From assembly GCA_918026815.1 (NCBI GenBank), contig CAKJVC010000142.1, forward strand, positions 62,001-126,000: 64,000 nt of DNA. The letters run 5' to 3'. How positions within the stretch are numbered: the first letter of the stretch is position 1; each line of letters opens with the position of its first letter. Below the pieces are notes generated by a model. It was not told where the DNA came from. It saw only the letters and a list, made by a program, of their open reading frames with translations, and ran no database searches. The position numbers were made by a program, and so were the translations under genes. The stretch comes from Chalara sp. BL73. Lineage: Eukaryota; Ascomycota; Leotiomycetes; Helotiales. Positions 1 through 11,663 of the stretch are shown here, in pieces.

Positions 1-1416
1 TTTGTAGTTATCGCATTTAGGATAAAATTGTTTTATTTTTGTTTCGTTGAAAGTAGTAACTGGTTCAGTGGCTGGCTTTTTCTTGAAATAGCACCATACT
101 TGCAATAACGGATCAGGTAGCTTCGAAGTTTTTAGTATTGATCAAGGAGACAATTAATCATCGTTACCTTGGAACTTTGGTCTTCAAGTTTGTTAATGTA
201 GTGACCCGCCCAGACTTCTTGCTGATTTTCCTCTAGCTCCCAATATATGTCCACCTTTCGAGTTCGTATACGTTGTCTAGATTTCATCCATATCAAGTAT
301 TGAGCATAGGCTAGAACTCCCGCAATCCCAATGCCTTTTGCCGCGAGAATGACTGTGTCGTATTCCTCTACAGGTATATTCTGCCCGTGTGGGCCATCAA
401 GACTAATTCTTTGATGTAGCGCTCCATTCGCGAGTCGTGACGTGAAGCCCAGTTTAGTCTCGATGAGGAACGTTATGCTGGAGAATGTCTGAGCAAGATC
501 TTCTTCCCACCAAAAAATCATGAAAGGGTGGGATTGAAATTTATCATAAGCTTGAAGAGTCTCCGATCGTACATAGAAAAATTGCCCTGGTTTTGGGTGG
601 AACTGTCCTTCTAGATCAACCTTGACTTTGACTGCCCGTTGATATTTTGTGATGTGGAAATTATGGGTTCGTGTGCCGATATTGTGCCTTAAATGCCTGT
701 ACGCCATATGCAACATCCATAAACAAAGTGCGATGGTGGGATATATATACATCTTCCAACCCAGTGGAAATAAGTGCCAAAATGTCAATCCAAGAACCAA
801 TATAGCAAGGAACTGATGGAGCCGAAAGAAAACTTCGAAGACACGCTTTCGGATAGGGTAGATCGACGAAGCGAAAATAGCAAGCATTGTGGTTGCGGCC
901 TAATCATATGTTAATCTTCTTGGTAAATTTAATATAATGCAAACAAGGTCGTACAAATATCCCTGCCCTGGACTGAATAGAGCGACTATTATATCCTTTT
1001 GACGCCATAGCCAAGAACATGTGTATAAAGCTATGAAGGACAGTCATTCTCCCGATCCAATGATGTGCAAAAAAGTAAGAGGTTAGTGGCATGTTAAAAA
1101 ATTTGGCTATAACGCTTGTACGCTCTCCGAGGAATAAAGGAAGCATATTGAGACAAGCCATAAAGCCGGTTCGAGATCTTGCTACATTTACTGTCAAAGG
1201 TGGGAAAAGAACGCATAATCCATTTACAATGCCATATATCACAAGCAGCAGGATTTGGAATCTCGTTATACTGTTGTAGTAGCGTCGCGATATTATAATA
1301 GGGTAAACTAACTGGCTCAAAAAAAGGTATCTGGAGAATATAATCATTATATATAGGGCAAGCGTAGCGAGGACGCACCCGGCAATAGAAATGGCATACA
1401 CATAGTGCGTATTCAT
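1..1416 (-). CDS. Ferric reductase-like transmembrane protein (FRE family), 3'-partial
   Basis: Plasma-membrane or organelle metalloreductase of the FRE/NOX superfamily, passing electrons from NADPH through FAD and two hemes to ferric or cupric ions. Three exons fit in phase: 1416-955, 899-168 and 120-1; the last runs off the window. Introns are 55 bp (900-954) and 47 bp (121-167, with a TACTAA branch point). Exon 1 gives transmembrane helices and a first heme pair around HHWIGR (H119, H132). Exon 2 gives a second pair (H182, H196), the FAD-binding HPF motif and a GPHG nucleotide-binding motif. Exon 3 opens the C-terminal NAD-binding lobe. The 409 or more residues seen are shorter than typical 550-700-residue FREs because the end is missing. 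The ATG at 1416 precedes a hydrophobic helix, but an earlier exon cannot be excluded. Confidence 0.88.
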
Positions 1417-1637
1417 AATGATAATCGTTTAGAAGGTTGTCCAGGAAGCGATGTTTGGCTCATTGTGATAGATATACCAGGGATATAGTAGCCATCACCC
1501 AAACCCAATTTCTTTGATTTAAAAGCATGAAACTGGATTCCGGGTTCGCAAAAGCCGAATCTGATTTTAAGAGTCGTTAGTACTTATAAATATCTCAGCC
1601 CGAGCTCCCTTCTGAAAGTTAAATTTTGTAGAGCACC

Positions 1638-4225
1638 ATGGCTGACAGAGGTGGTAACGATCAAACTCAGCCTCAAACCCCAAGCACCGAGAATAGACGG
1701 GTCACAAGATCATATAGTCAGATTCTGCGAGCGCAAGCTGAACAGGCGCAGCAAAACGTGCGAGAGCAGAACAGCGTACCGCTTACGCAAAGCACTCATC
1801 AGAATCAGCAAGCTCAGGCTGAACAAGCGCAACAAAGCGTGCAGCCGCAGACATCCTCGCCTAGCCAAAGTAGACGAACCACAAGATCAAATAGTCAGAT
1901 TCTGCGAGCGCAAGCTGAACAGGCGCAGCAAAACGTGCAAGAGCAGAACAGCGTACCGCTTACGCAAAGCACTCATCAGAATCAGCAAGCTCAGGCTGAA
2001 CAAGCGCAACAAAGCGTGCAGCCGCAGACACCCTCGCCTAGCCAAACTAGGCGAACTAATCCACGGCAAAACCGAAGTCGACGACGAAACCCAAATCCTC
2101 CACGAACTTCGGAACCCCAAGCTCCACGCGGACAGCCGCATATTTCGGGAGCCCCAAATCCACAAAGCGGAGAGGGTAGTAATGAAGGTAGGAAGAAAAC
2201 GTAGTGATCTGTTGAAATGATAATAATTAGGGTTTTTATTTAGGTTATCCAGATGTGAGACTTGTAGTAACATCTGCATCGCCCAATCCAGGCTCGAATT
2301 CTACATCAAGCAGTTCGAATCAACAGTATCCCTTATACGAACAACAAAATGGCTCGTCGCTTGTGCAACCTGTACAATCTCAGAATGCAGCTGTCAATCC
2401 CAACCCCGTATCTCAAAATGATCACAGGCAAGTGGCTGCCTCTCATGAGATCCAAGTTCTCCCAGTTATCGATGAGCAAGGTTCAGATTCGGAATCGACA
2501 ATGGTGAATAGTGTCGCGCCATCTGGGGCATCTTCTAGAATGTCCTTTGTGCTGGATGGTCCTAGAAACGCACTAATGTCGGGAGGGGTGCCAGTTACGA
2601 GTCATGGGCCTTCCATGACAAGCCAAGCGGCACAACATCCCAATTCTCGAGGGGTTCGGCAACCGCGACCACCACCACAACCACAAGGCGAAAGTGATGA
2701 TGAAATAGAAGAATTGGATCCATTGGAAGAACTTCCACCACTTCCAGGATGGAGCCAAGCCGAAGGTATGCTGCCTACCAGTCTGAGTCAATGGTGCGTC
2801 CTTGAAAAAGATCGTATCACGGGAGAATGGATACAGAAGAGAATAGTCGCTGTTGTAAAATCCGGTAATGGACATCAAGTAATATTGAAGTCTTGGGGGA
2901 AGAACCCTAATTATCCAGACGTCACAATTTTTGAAGCATCGCCTGCAAGTCATCATAAGACCATTTCCAGTGACTGGATTGCAGCGAACGGTGAAACACC
3001 GATAATTGACGCTGAATCGACGAGAGGGAAAATTTTCGCAGGACCCCATGGATGCACTATCCTAGGAGTAATCACAACGCTAAGTCGACGCACGGTATAT
3101 GGTACGGTGCATGACACACACGCTAATCCTATAGGGTATCTTCCTCCCCCTCGGGGCCAACATATAAAAATCATCTTGAGATGGCCTGGTGAGGTGGCCG
3201 GAATCTACTCTAAGGCTGCGATATGCACAGTTCATGGGAAGAATGTTGTAGAGAGTCAGATAGGCAGATATCATGATATGTCGGGCCAATTTGTCCCCGT
3301 AGCTCCAACTATTCTGCCTATAACTGAGGAATATACACTGCGATCGCATGACACGGTTAATTGGCCCAGTAATTATATCTCAACACAGAGGCCCGCGAAC
3401 CCAAACAATCAACAGTATTTAAACACGCTGCGTCAATATCAACAATTGTACTTTGATGCCCTGCAAAATGTGGCCGCACCGCCCCTTTATGATAACCAGG
3501 GCCATGTGCTTCATCCACCCCAGTACTCACAGAGTCCACATCCAAATGCCGTCTCATTGCCTCTTTTGCCAAACGCCCAAGGAAGTCTCTCAAACCAAAC
3601 ACAATATCAAGTGCCTCCTCCACCATATAATCCTAATCTACTGTCTCCTCCACCATATAATCCTAATCTACTGCCATATCATATGCCACCACCTGGAGCT
3701 CTACAGGCGCAAACTTCACAAGCGCCGGCCGTGCCCCAAGCTCCACAATTGCGTCGTTCACAACGGCTAGCTCAGCGGGCTCTACAAGCACAAGCCGTGC
3801 CCCAGCAAATACATGGTGTTCAGGATCCACAAGCGCAAGCCGTGCCCCAGCAACCACACGGATTTCAAGGTCTACAATTGGAAGCACAAACAGGCAGGCG
3901 TCGCTCACAACGGCTAGCTCAGCAGGCTCCACAAATGCAAGCCGTGCCCCAACAATTATATGGTGTTCACGGTCCACAAGCGCGGACACGAACTTCAGGT
4001 AGACCAAGCCACTCCCAGCAGCAAGCAATACAACAGCCACTAAACCTACAAGTCTATTCTATTCCACAGTCCTCGAACCAGAATAATTCGCAACTTTTAG
4101 CTCCGCCTCCACCATATGCTGGTTTAATGCACCAGACACCTCTTCTGCCTTCGTCATCGCTCGGAGTTCCGAACAATTCGAACTATCGCTCGCCATCAGC
4201 AGAATCAGATAGTGAGACCCTCTAA
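1638..4225 (+). CDS. Q/P-rich low-complexity protein with internal repeats, function unknown
   Basis: Two exons, 1638-2187 and 2244-4225, joined in phase across a 56-bp intron (2188-2243), giving about 843 residues. The N-terminal 180 residues are Q/S/R-rich and contain two near-identical copies of a 59-residue unit (177-bp DNA period). The middle, roughly residues 360-560, is less biased (SQWCVLEKDRITGEW, WPGEVAGIYSKAAI) and may be a folded domain that I do not recognise. The C-terminus is Q/P-rich with PPPYNPNLL repeats and repeated RRSQRLAQ/QAVPQQ units. The RRSQRLA patches resemble basic nuclear segments. No catalytic motif was seen. The ATG lies in a good context (caccatgg). A nuclear, largely disordered protein is only a guess. 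Confidence 0.72.
1703..2050 (+). repeat. 177-bp direct tandem duplication inside the coding sequence
   Basis: Two adjacent copies, starting near 1703 and 1880, differ by only a few substitutions and keep frame (59 codons each). They encode repeated AQAEQAQQNV, NSVPLTQSTHQNQQ and AQQSVQPQT stretches. The high identity, including third positions, indicates a recent duplication or gene-conversion homogenisation. Confidence 0.9.
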
Positions 4226-5004
4226 AGCATTACGTTTACAGCTTTCTTTTTTGCCTCATTTAACTGCTATAGTTATAGACATAAGTGCTAGTATAGAATT
4301 GACCATTATAACTCATATGTGACCTAGTTGTTTCTCCAAAGAGACGGTGATGATATCTGCTGGGCTACTCTTTCAATGAATGTGAAATGCCTGCCGCCAC
4401 TTAAAATAGCATCCATGCTTATTTCTGTTTTCGCAATCCGTGATCGATGCTAAGGCATTATTGACTTCGTTTTTATGATTTGCTATGTTTCCATTGGTAA
4501 AATTTTCCGGTCCTGTTGGTGATACGGCAGTATCTAATGCATTAGAGCAATCGGAACTTGTTCCTGCATATGCATTAGTCAAAAAGTCAGCTCGCGCGCA
4601 TCAAATTCTCGTCACATGTTAGGTGATCACCAAGTCGGGCAAGTAACTCTCAATGCGGGGAGGTGCGTCATTAAAAGATGATATACTTTACGTCGCTTAT
4701 TGCAGAAATTTGTTTGGTTACCGATTACTCGGTAGCCCTATTTGCCTTGCATGAGCTAGCGTATTGCTAGTGGAGATACCTCGTATGAGTCCCTAATCAG
4801 ATCGCAGCAGTAGGTCGGCATGAGTCGTGCTTATCAAGCATTGGGAGTGGAAATCGCATAGAGGGAATCAGGATGAAAGTTGACGATTGAGCGATGGCTC
4901 TGCCCAAACTCCCGTCTTTGAAGAAAACTCTCTAAGATGGTACACGCCAACTCACTTTTTATATAGAGAATGGTGCTTACGATCCTTAGGAGACGAATCG
5001 AAGC
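4226..5004. other. Intergenic, no gene seen
   Basis: No ORF with a credible start, splice sites or recognisable motif. Short antisense frames (e.g. 4373-4582) have no supporting features. This presumably holds the terminator of the upstream gene and the promoter of the 5005 gene. Confidence 0.6.
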
Positions 5005-6000
5005 ATGCAGCGACAACCTAGCCACGAGGATTCTGAGGATATTGGGGACTTCATTGTAGTAGATACGGGCATTTCAGAGGCTCCACGTAGCCGTAAGAAG
5101 AGGGCTCCACGTAGCCGTAAGGAGAGCTTTGCTCCTACAGTTGATACGAGACTCCCTCAGCCGTCGATAACTCCAATTCTCAGTCACGGATCACCGTTGG
5201 GCCGATCGCCCACCATTCACAGCACACTGACGCCAGCAAGTGTCGTTGCAAACGTCCAGAGAGTATCGCAAACTACGAGCCGAAAAGTTCAAGGTGTGAA
5301 AATGATACCTCAATCTAACAATCCTGAGTTAGAAGAGATTGCGCCAATCACCAATCTTTGCCATCCTATACAACAAGTTCATTTAAGGGCAAGTAATTGC
5401 AATACGGAAATGGCCACTCGAAATGGTAAAGCCATCCTGACATATGGAGATGCGACTGTGTTTCAGACGTTGCAGCACGTACCGTCATGGGGCAAGAACC
5501 CGCAATCACGAAGTTTACAAGTGCCAATCGTGCAAAACCCAAGCCTGCGACTACCAAGTTTCCATCACTTCGTACTCGGTATACCGCTTACACCTCTTGT
5601 ACCTATAATTACAGTCAGGCTACAAGAAACCTGCGGTGGACGCTTCAGTGTGCCTTATAGCGCATTGTGTTTTGGGTCTAACATCAAAGTTGGGCAATTT
5701 TTCGAGTGGTTTGCAAGTCTAACAGGCCGAGAGGCTCCTCAGGGGCCATCTTCGCTACTTGTTTGGCTCCATGACGCGAGATACTCACCCAAAGTCGTGA
5801 GAATTATAAGATGCGCCGAGAAGGGCTTTCAACGAGCGAAACATTCTATTCTTGAGCAGTACGCGGAAGCGAAATTACTTGATCCGGGCATGACAGAATT
5901 TGCTATTTTCATCACCGAAATAGGTTGGAGGCCATATCCGCCAGAATATTTCCGCTTAATTGAGGACATGCCTGCGGTTGATGCTGGAATATTGCTTTAA
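5005..6000 (+). CDS. Hypothetical protein with disordered N-terminus and folded C-terminal domain
   Basis: Single-exon frame of 331 residues starting at an ATG. Residues 1-110 are acidic then Ser/Pro-rich and include a short direct repeat (APRSRKK/APRSRKE) made by a near-perfect 26-bp tandem duplication. Residues 200-330 look globular, with hydrophobic alternation and motifs such as VGQFFEWFASLTGRE, LLVWLHDARYSPKV and FAIFITEIGW. I do not recognise the family. No signal peptide or transmembrane segment is seen. It lies on the same strand as the preceding repeat-rich gene, 780 bp downstream. Confidence 0.65.
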   Translation: MQRQPSHEDSEDIGDFIVVDTGISEAPRSRKKRAPRSRKESFAPTVDTRLPQPSITPILSHGSPLGRSPTIHSTLTPASVVANVQRVSQTTSRKVQGVKMIPQSNNPELEEIAPITNLCHPIQQVHLRASNCNTEMATRNGKAILTYGDATVFQTLQHVPSWGKNPQSRSLQVPIVQNPSLRLPSFHHFVLGIPLTPLVPIITVRLQETCGGRFSVPYSALCFGSNIKVGQFFEWFASLTGREAPQGPSSLLVWLHDARYSPKVVRIIRCAEKGFQRAKHSILEQYAEAKLLDPGMTEFAIFITEIGWRPYPPEYFRLIEDMPAVDAGILL

Positions 6001-6937
6001 ATATCACGATCCGCACGTATTTTTGTTTATTAGCACAATAGCTGCAGTGTATCTAACAACTTTCAATTAAAGCATGTATCTATCTCTGACCTGTTCAATT
6101 ACCTCCATTTGAAAATCATATATATTCCATTGATTATCCCATGATACCTCACATTCCTCATCTTCTACATCACCGTTCCGCCTTCCAATCAGTATCGTGT
6201 TGTCTACTGTAGCGACGCTTGTGGAGTTTGTTGCTTTTAAATGAATCTACTGGCGATATTGGCCGATAGCCTGAGTGTGACCTTCTAGAACTTGAAAGGC
6301 ATCAATAATCCGAAGGACAATCATAACTTCTACGCCAGCCTCTTACAAGAATTTTGTATATATCACCGCACCGATTACCCCTATGACTGATGACTTGAGG
6401 TATCCCATGTTTCCAAGTAGATTATGAAGTATTGCTGGTATAGTTAAATTTACTTGCGGGAGGAATATATGATATGTATCACTGGTGAAGGCATTCAAAG
6501 GATATGCAGATCGCCCCAGACGAGGAAAATATAAGTCCAGAATCAAGAGTAATATTTTTTATATCTCAACATCGAAATCTCCATTAGCAAAACTAGAAGA
6601 AGGATACGGAGATGAATGCAATAGAAGTTCGAGAGCAGAATCTCTTTAGCTAAAAATTAATAAACGCGAATTTGCTTTTGATAGATGAAGAAAGTAGAGT
6701 CGAAATATTAGAACTGAGATGTTAGGAATGAGATATTGATATTGAGATTTTGCAGCCAGAATGCTATGGTATTGAACAGAAGCGGCATTGGATGCTACGT
6801 TGTTTTGATGTGGCGCTTATTCCCTCGGCATGCGGGGTCACAAACAGACATGTCTCCCCGCAGCGGGGTGTGGCCCTTCGGCAAACTAGCCTTTTAAGTC
6901 ATAACGCCTACAGTCACACTTGAATTCATAACCTTAC
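6001..6937. other. AT-rich intergenic region
   Basis: Nothing with coding character beyond a 67-codon antisense frame (6343-6546). The stretch ends at the first MITE. Confidence 0.55.
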
Positions 6938-7188
6938 TAACGTCCCTCCCTGTGTAGCGAAACACCCTGCGTGCCGAAACAGACCAATGAAATTGAATAA
7001 ATTTCGAGCTTAATAGATTGTTATATTAAAAGAAATAGTCTAAAAAATATATTACTAATTTAAAATATGAATACTTTCTATTGTGGTTGGTTTAAAAAAG
7101 ATATTACAAAAGAAAAAATCTAAATCCTTGCGATTTTATTGGTCGGTTTCGGCACGCAGGGTATTTCGCTACACAGGGAGGGACGTTA
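6938..7188 (+). mobile_element. MITE copy 1 (TA-flanked, about 40-bp terminal inverted repeats)
   Basis: The ends are inverted copies of ACGTCCCTCCCTG(T)GTAGCG followed by ACCCTGCGTGCCGAAAC, bounded on both sides by TA (6938-6939 and 7187-7188), as for Tc1/mariner-type insertions. The interior is AT-rich and non-coding. A second copy lies inverted at 7499-7749. There is no transposase inside, so it is non-autonomous. Confidence 0.9.
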
Positions 7189-7498
7189 ACTTACATTGAG
7201 TGTTTTCTTGCGAGCCACTAAGTTAAAAAAAAAAATTTTATATTGTCGATGTGTTTGTGATTGACTCATACACTAATTTTGGTACCATATTTCTTACACT
7301 AGCACTATAATGGCTAGGCTTTGTCTCGGGCTCCTAGGGTACATGCTCCGAGGTTATCAGGCCAAAAGACTATTGGCTGCCATTGGGCGACGTGAGTACA
7401 TTTCTAATACGCGAATACAAATACGTAAGTAAATTTCTCCCCTTATTTTAGCTTGCAGCAATCACAAAACACGTGAAGAAATAAACCAATCATGTCTC
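7189..7498. other. Spacer between two inverted MITE copies
   Basis: About 310 bp without an ORF or a recognisable motif, caught between two inverted MITEs. It could be ordinary intergenic DNA or the core of a composite foldback structure. Confidence 0.6.
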
Positions 7499-7749
7499 TA
7501 ACGTCCCTCCCTGCGTAGCGAAACACCCTGCGTGCCGAAACCGACCAATAAAATCGCAAGGATTTAGATTTTTTCTTTTGTAATATCTCTTTTAAACCAA
7601 CCACAATAGAAAGTATTCATATTTAAAATTAGTAATATATTTTTCAGACTATTTCTTTTAATATAACAATCTATTAAGCTCGAAATTTATTCAATTTCAT
7701 TGGTCTGTTTCGGCACGCAGGGTGTTTCGCTACACAGGGAGGGACGTTA
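7499..7749 (-). mobile_element. MITE copy 2, inverted relative to copy 1
   Basis: Reverse complement of the 6938-7188 element along essentially its whole length, with the same terminal inverted repeats and flanking TA (7499-7500, 7748-7749). It ends 17 bp past the stop codon of the WD40-like gene, so it probably lies in that gene's 3' untranslated region or terminator. Confidence 0.9.
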
Positions 7750-7766
7750 GCTAGTCTATCAGAGAT

Positions 7767-8877
7767 TTATCTATATGCTGGAAAACTTAGTGAGAAGCAT
7801 TCCGCCAGTTTGACCGTAGTGTTCCTTCCGAAACCGAGCCCATCTGTGAAGTTCACCATCCTAATTTCATTCCTAAAATGATATACCCAATATAATCTCT
7901 CTTTATCGCACCACAGCGACTTAATTTCCTCAGGAGCAACTTGGAAGTCGCGAATTATTGTCGTTTTTCCTGAATTAAACTCTTCAATAACAATGTCAAC
8001 TTTATTAATTTCTGGGTACTGGCTGCCTGGGACTTCTTTTGTCTCTACTTTACAAGATAAAATATGGATATCGTAATCCAGTGATGATAGAGGTAAGGCC
8101 GGTCTGAAACGTTCAAGAGGTTGGTTCTCGGTAGGTATTAGTTTCTCACATTGAATATTCTTTCTCTCTGAATCATAAGTAGCCCAAGTTGTTTCTCCAA
8201 GCTTGCGATGACCTCCCTTTTTTAGTTTCAGAATACTAGGTATAGTGGTTGCGGTATCCATGGTTGGTATTTCGTACTCGTAGGCATCACTGTCAGGCAC
8301 GACCAGCAGTCTCGTCTCCCCAATGCTTAGACTATGAATATTTCTTTCACGTCCGAGTTTGACAGTAGCTATCATTGAGCCTGCATAGTTCCACAACGCA
8401 ACTTCTCCACCTGTGGATGCAGCACCAATGAGGTCGTGCCTTGTGCTCATGGTTGTAATTTCGCCATTAAGGCGACCAGCCGCTTTCAGTTGCTGTTGTG
8501 GTTTCCAGTCTTGGAGTTTGACAATAATAATATTGCCATCGGAGCCTCCGCAAACAAGTCCCCTCTGTTCTGTACAAACATGGTGGAATACTTCAAGTGA
8601 CTCGATTGAAAAGAGTTCGAAAGAAGCACAGATCTTGAGATCTCGATCTAAGATCGTACAGTATTGAATCGCATCACTCTGATACCCGGTCCTTGAAACA
8701 AGAGATATGTACGTCCTTTTTAACAATTCAGCAAAGCAAGCATAAGCCAAGTAGTAGGAATACTTACCCGTCGAACGCTGCAGACCATATCTCGGTCCCT
8801 ATTGTTTTTTCAACACAAATATTGATACGGTTATTGGCCCAAGCATCTTTAATGTCTTTGATGTTAGTTATGTCCAT
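7767..8877 (-). CDS. WD40-repeat-like protein
   Basis: Two exons, 8877-8768 and 8691-7767, join in phase 2 across a 76-bp intron with a GTAAGT donor, giving 344 residues. The early and middle parts show beta-propeller-like blades: EIWSAAFDG, GLVCGGSDGNIIIVKLQDW and LIGAASTGGEVALWNYAG have the GG/GA-S-x-D/G-G pattern ending in a hydrophobic-W pair. WD dipeptides themselves are degenerate, so the number of blades is uncertain. No F-box or other fused domain is seen at the N-terminus. The stop codon sits 17 bp from MITE copy 2. Confidence 0.7.
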
Positions 8878-9988
8878 AGCTATCGTGACACAAACCTGTA
8901 AGACCGCTCTCGTAGAAAACCCAAACAAAAATGGATGTATTTAAGGCAAGTTAGTTTTATAACGTAAGTGAATCTTGCAATAAGTGCATACCTTACGATG
9001 TCGAAGCCGAAGATTGAAAAAATCAATTTTGAAAGAGTAAAGCTCGGAACTCGGAACTCGAAACTTAAATCTTTGATCCTTGAACCAGGATCTTGGAACT
9101 AGCCTGCACCCCGCTTCTCCACTCAGCCACATGAATAAGGTTACATGCGGGGCAATTAAATGCAACTCTATCGGTCGGCAGTCACGATGATCTGCCTCTT
9201 GGCTACCTGCTGAAAAAGCACTTTCACGCTTGTGAATTGTTTTCGGAGAGAGGTGCTTTCTGGAGTCTGGTGGTCTAGATCGCACAAGGTAAAGAATTAC
9301 AAATGCCTTCACTACAGGCAACGATCAACTAGGATATTTTTTCGCATCAGCGCTTACTTTCGGGCTGAGTCGTTTTATTGTATATAATAGTTCGGAGGTA
9401 GACTAAAATGAGAATTGTTTTCTCGAAAGCGTGGAAGACGTGGAAGATTGGATATGAAGTAACATGATGTTAGCTTCTGATTGGTTTCCCTACAATTGGT
9501 ACAGAATATGATTGGTTTCAGTAGACGATTGCCCTTGATCCACTTTCTCAGCTAAATGAAGACCCATTCTTGGCATAATTCAGCTGTGACTCACTACCCT
9601 GCTACGTGTGACCGTTTGGCGTGCTATGGCCATGCTCGAATATGAGGGGGAGACTTCGCATGTAACCAAGAGACGCGGTTCAGTGTACGCGCTGTACTAG
9701 GGCATCAGGGCTGGAGACAGCGCCAGAGCTTTGATAAGCGGGGTGAAGAAGAGATGAACGACTCGACTGGCAACAACAACAATTGAGAAATGCTGATAGT
9801 TGGCAAACTACTTATCTTGGGATCGTCTGAAATGCTGATTGGTAGGAAACTATTTTTGACTTTGTACTTAATCGTTGTACTATGAAAGTTAATCAAATCA
9901 AAGTTTCGCTGGTATGGTGCAACCCGCTTCAAAAGTGCGAAAAATTCATTCAAACTACTCCAGGTAATAACTTGCTAATACACGTATC
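8878..9988. other. Intergenic region
   Basis: Two short antisense frames (8941-9321, 9705-9953) lack coding signatures. Around 9040-9110 there is a small cluster of GGAACTCGGAACTCG-type short repeats. No gene is supported. Confidence 0.5.
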
Positions 9989-10546
9989 TCATCCTAATTT
10001 GATCGTGATTTCTTCTGTATCGTCCTCATAATCCATGCCATTCTCGTTCTCTTCATCCGGGCTGTCCCTATCGATCCTGTTCTCTCTTATTTCCTTCAGA
10101 CAATTCTCCAGCGAGTCCCGAACAAACGTGTGTACATTCCCAGTATCATTGTCCCTGGTGTGAAGGTGGTGACCCATTTTTGTTTTTGCTTGAGCATGAA
10201 TTCTCATGATATTCTCAATCCCTGATTGTACCTCTCTCTCGTAGATTCTGTAGTGATTGATTGTGGCCTCGTCTAATAGACTTTGCCTGTACATCTTCTG
10301 AATAACCTCTTCCAAGATCCTTATCCGCTCTTGCAGCTGGCTTTTCTGATCCTGCAGCTGGTTTTTCTCAATCTCCAAGTACGCAAGATATGGTGAGGGG
10401 GACTGAAGCCCTTTGAAGGATGGCGATTGTATAGCATCGTCAATTGCAGGTTGAGCTGAAAGAATGAATGGTGGGGGTTGCTTCTCGCTACGTAGAGTCG
10501 GGGATGGGAATGGTAATGACTTGTTCTTATTTGTTATGCTGGACAT
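9989..10546 (-). CDS. Small coiled-coil protein with acidic tail
   Basis: Starting at the first in-frame ATG (10546) the protein has 185 residues; the open frame extends upstream without an ATG. It has a Pro/Ser-rich N-terminus, then a strong coiled coil (EIEKNQLQDQKSQLQERIRI) and an acidic tail (DEENENGMDYEDDTEEI). No known domain is recognised. The layout resembles the nearby genes at 12174 and 14754. Function unknown. Confidence 0.6.
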   Translation of the reverse strand: MSSITNKNKSLPFPSPTLRSEKQPPPFILSAQPAIDDAIQSPSFKGLQSPSPYLAYLEIEKNQLQDQKSQLQERIRILEEVIQKMYRQSLLDEATINHYRIYEREVQSGIENIMRIHAQAKTKMGHHLHTRDNDTGNVHTFVRDSLENCLKEIRENRIDRDSPDEENENGMDYEDDTEEITIKLG

Positions 10547-10764
10547 CCTATGGATATTTTCTGCGAAAGCAATCGTTGGCTGTAGTTGAGTAGTTGAGTG
10601 TAATAAATATGACAAGGAATTGTCAGCGTACGCTGAGGCCTTTAGCTTGGTCCTCGGTCCTCGATCCCCGATCCTGAGACGCGGAAATCAGATTTGAGTG
10701 TTGGTTATAAGCATCAGTCAAAAAATAAGCAGAGGCGAGTCTAAACATTGTTTGTTCACCAAAG

Positions 10765-11663
10765 ATGACATCCTTCCACGTACGAGAGTTGACATTGAAT
10801 AAAATTATGGAGAGACCCGATGATGAAGAATGGGAAAGTAAATCATGGCTGTCGTTCGATCACTCACAGACTCTACATTTAGGGGTGTGGTGTTCTACGT
10901 GGATGGTGTTTAATTTGAAAACTTTTCGGCGTTACATCCTTCAGAAAACTCCAAATGCATTATGGACAACACCGCATGCAAAACTCCTGCACATGGCTCG
11001 CCGTGATCGCTCTGGCCTATTTACTACTCCATGCTTCTTATTTTACCTCGAAAAATACGTGTATGTAGGATCCAATCCAGTAGACTCTGGAATTTCTCTG
11101 GCCGATATCATTGATGGACCAGTTTCCATGAAGATTGAACATGCTTCTGCCATCTTGAAACAGGTATAGAACTTGAAAGTATATGTTTGTTTGTTCAATA
11201 GCTAAAAGAGGCCTAGATTATTATCGCTTTGCAAATGGTTCATGAAAATTCGGTCAGTTACAACAGTTTGAAGGCATCTCGAATCTTTATCGCAAGAGAC
11301 GGCACTGTTAAATTAAGTAAGTTTTTGTTGATTCGAGATCATAACAATAATTGAAGATATTGTTTAGGTTGTTTTGGACCTCACTTGCAGCCGACGGACC
11401 TCAATACGGAAAGCACCGACTGTCAAAGCATCGGTCATCTAGCAAGACACATCCTAACAGGCATACCCAAGGTAGTTGGCGAAGCAGAAAGTTCGGAACA
11501 AAAGATGATCGTCCAAACCCAAGCGGGTCGATTTGCGTTTGATATCAATCACAATCTTGATTCGACTTTTTTCGACTTTTTTCAAATGTGTATGGATCGT
11601 GGTACCTCTCCGGTTCGTTTGCTGCGTGTAGGTAGGCCCTCTGAGCGTTTGATACATGACTGA
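10765..11663 (+). CDS. Protein kinase-like pseudokinase
   Basis: Three exons, 10765-11163, 11217-11316 and 11368-11663 (introns 53 and 51 bp), splice in phase to 264 residues. The C-lobe of a protein kinase is recognisable. A hinge-like stretch leads into ISLADIID. Helix E and the catalytic loop follow: ALQMVHENSVSYNSLKASRI. The DFG equivalent is DGTVKLSCFG. Key residues are lost: the HRD motif is SYN (147-149), the loop Asn is R155 and the DFG Asp is C168, while K152 is kept. No glycine loop or VAIK lysine is visible in the N-terminal 130 residues. It is therefore expected to be catalytically dead and could act as a scaffold or regulator. It could also be a decaying kinase, though frame and splice sites are intact. 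Confidence 0.7.

Noticed and set aside
1091..1378. Short ORFs on both strands inside the ferric reductase exon
   Set aside because: They overlap a well-supported exon in other frames and have no features of their own.
2573..4040. Long antisense ORFs opposite the Q/P-rich gene (e.g. 2573-3049, 3663-4040)
   Set aside because: Their composition mirrors the repeats of the sense gene and there is no start, splice or domain support.
8941..9321. 126-codon minus-strand ORF
   Set aside because: Composition is not protein-like, it contains the short GGAACTCG repeats, and nothing matches a known family.
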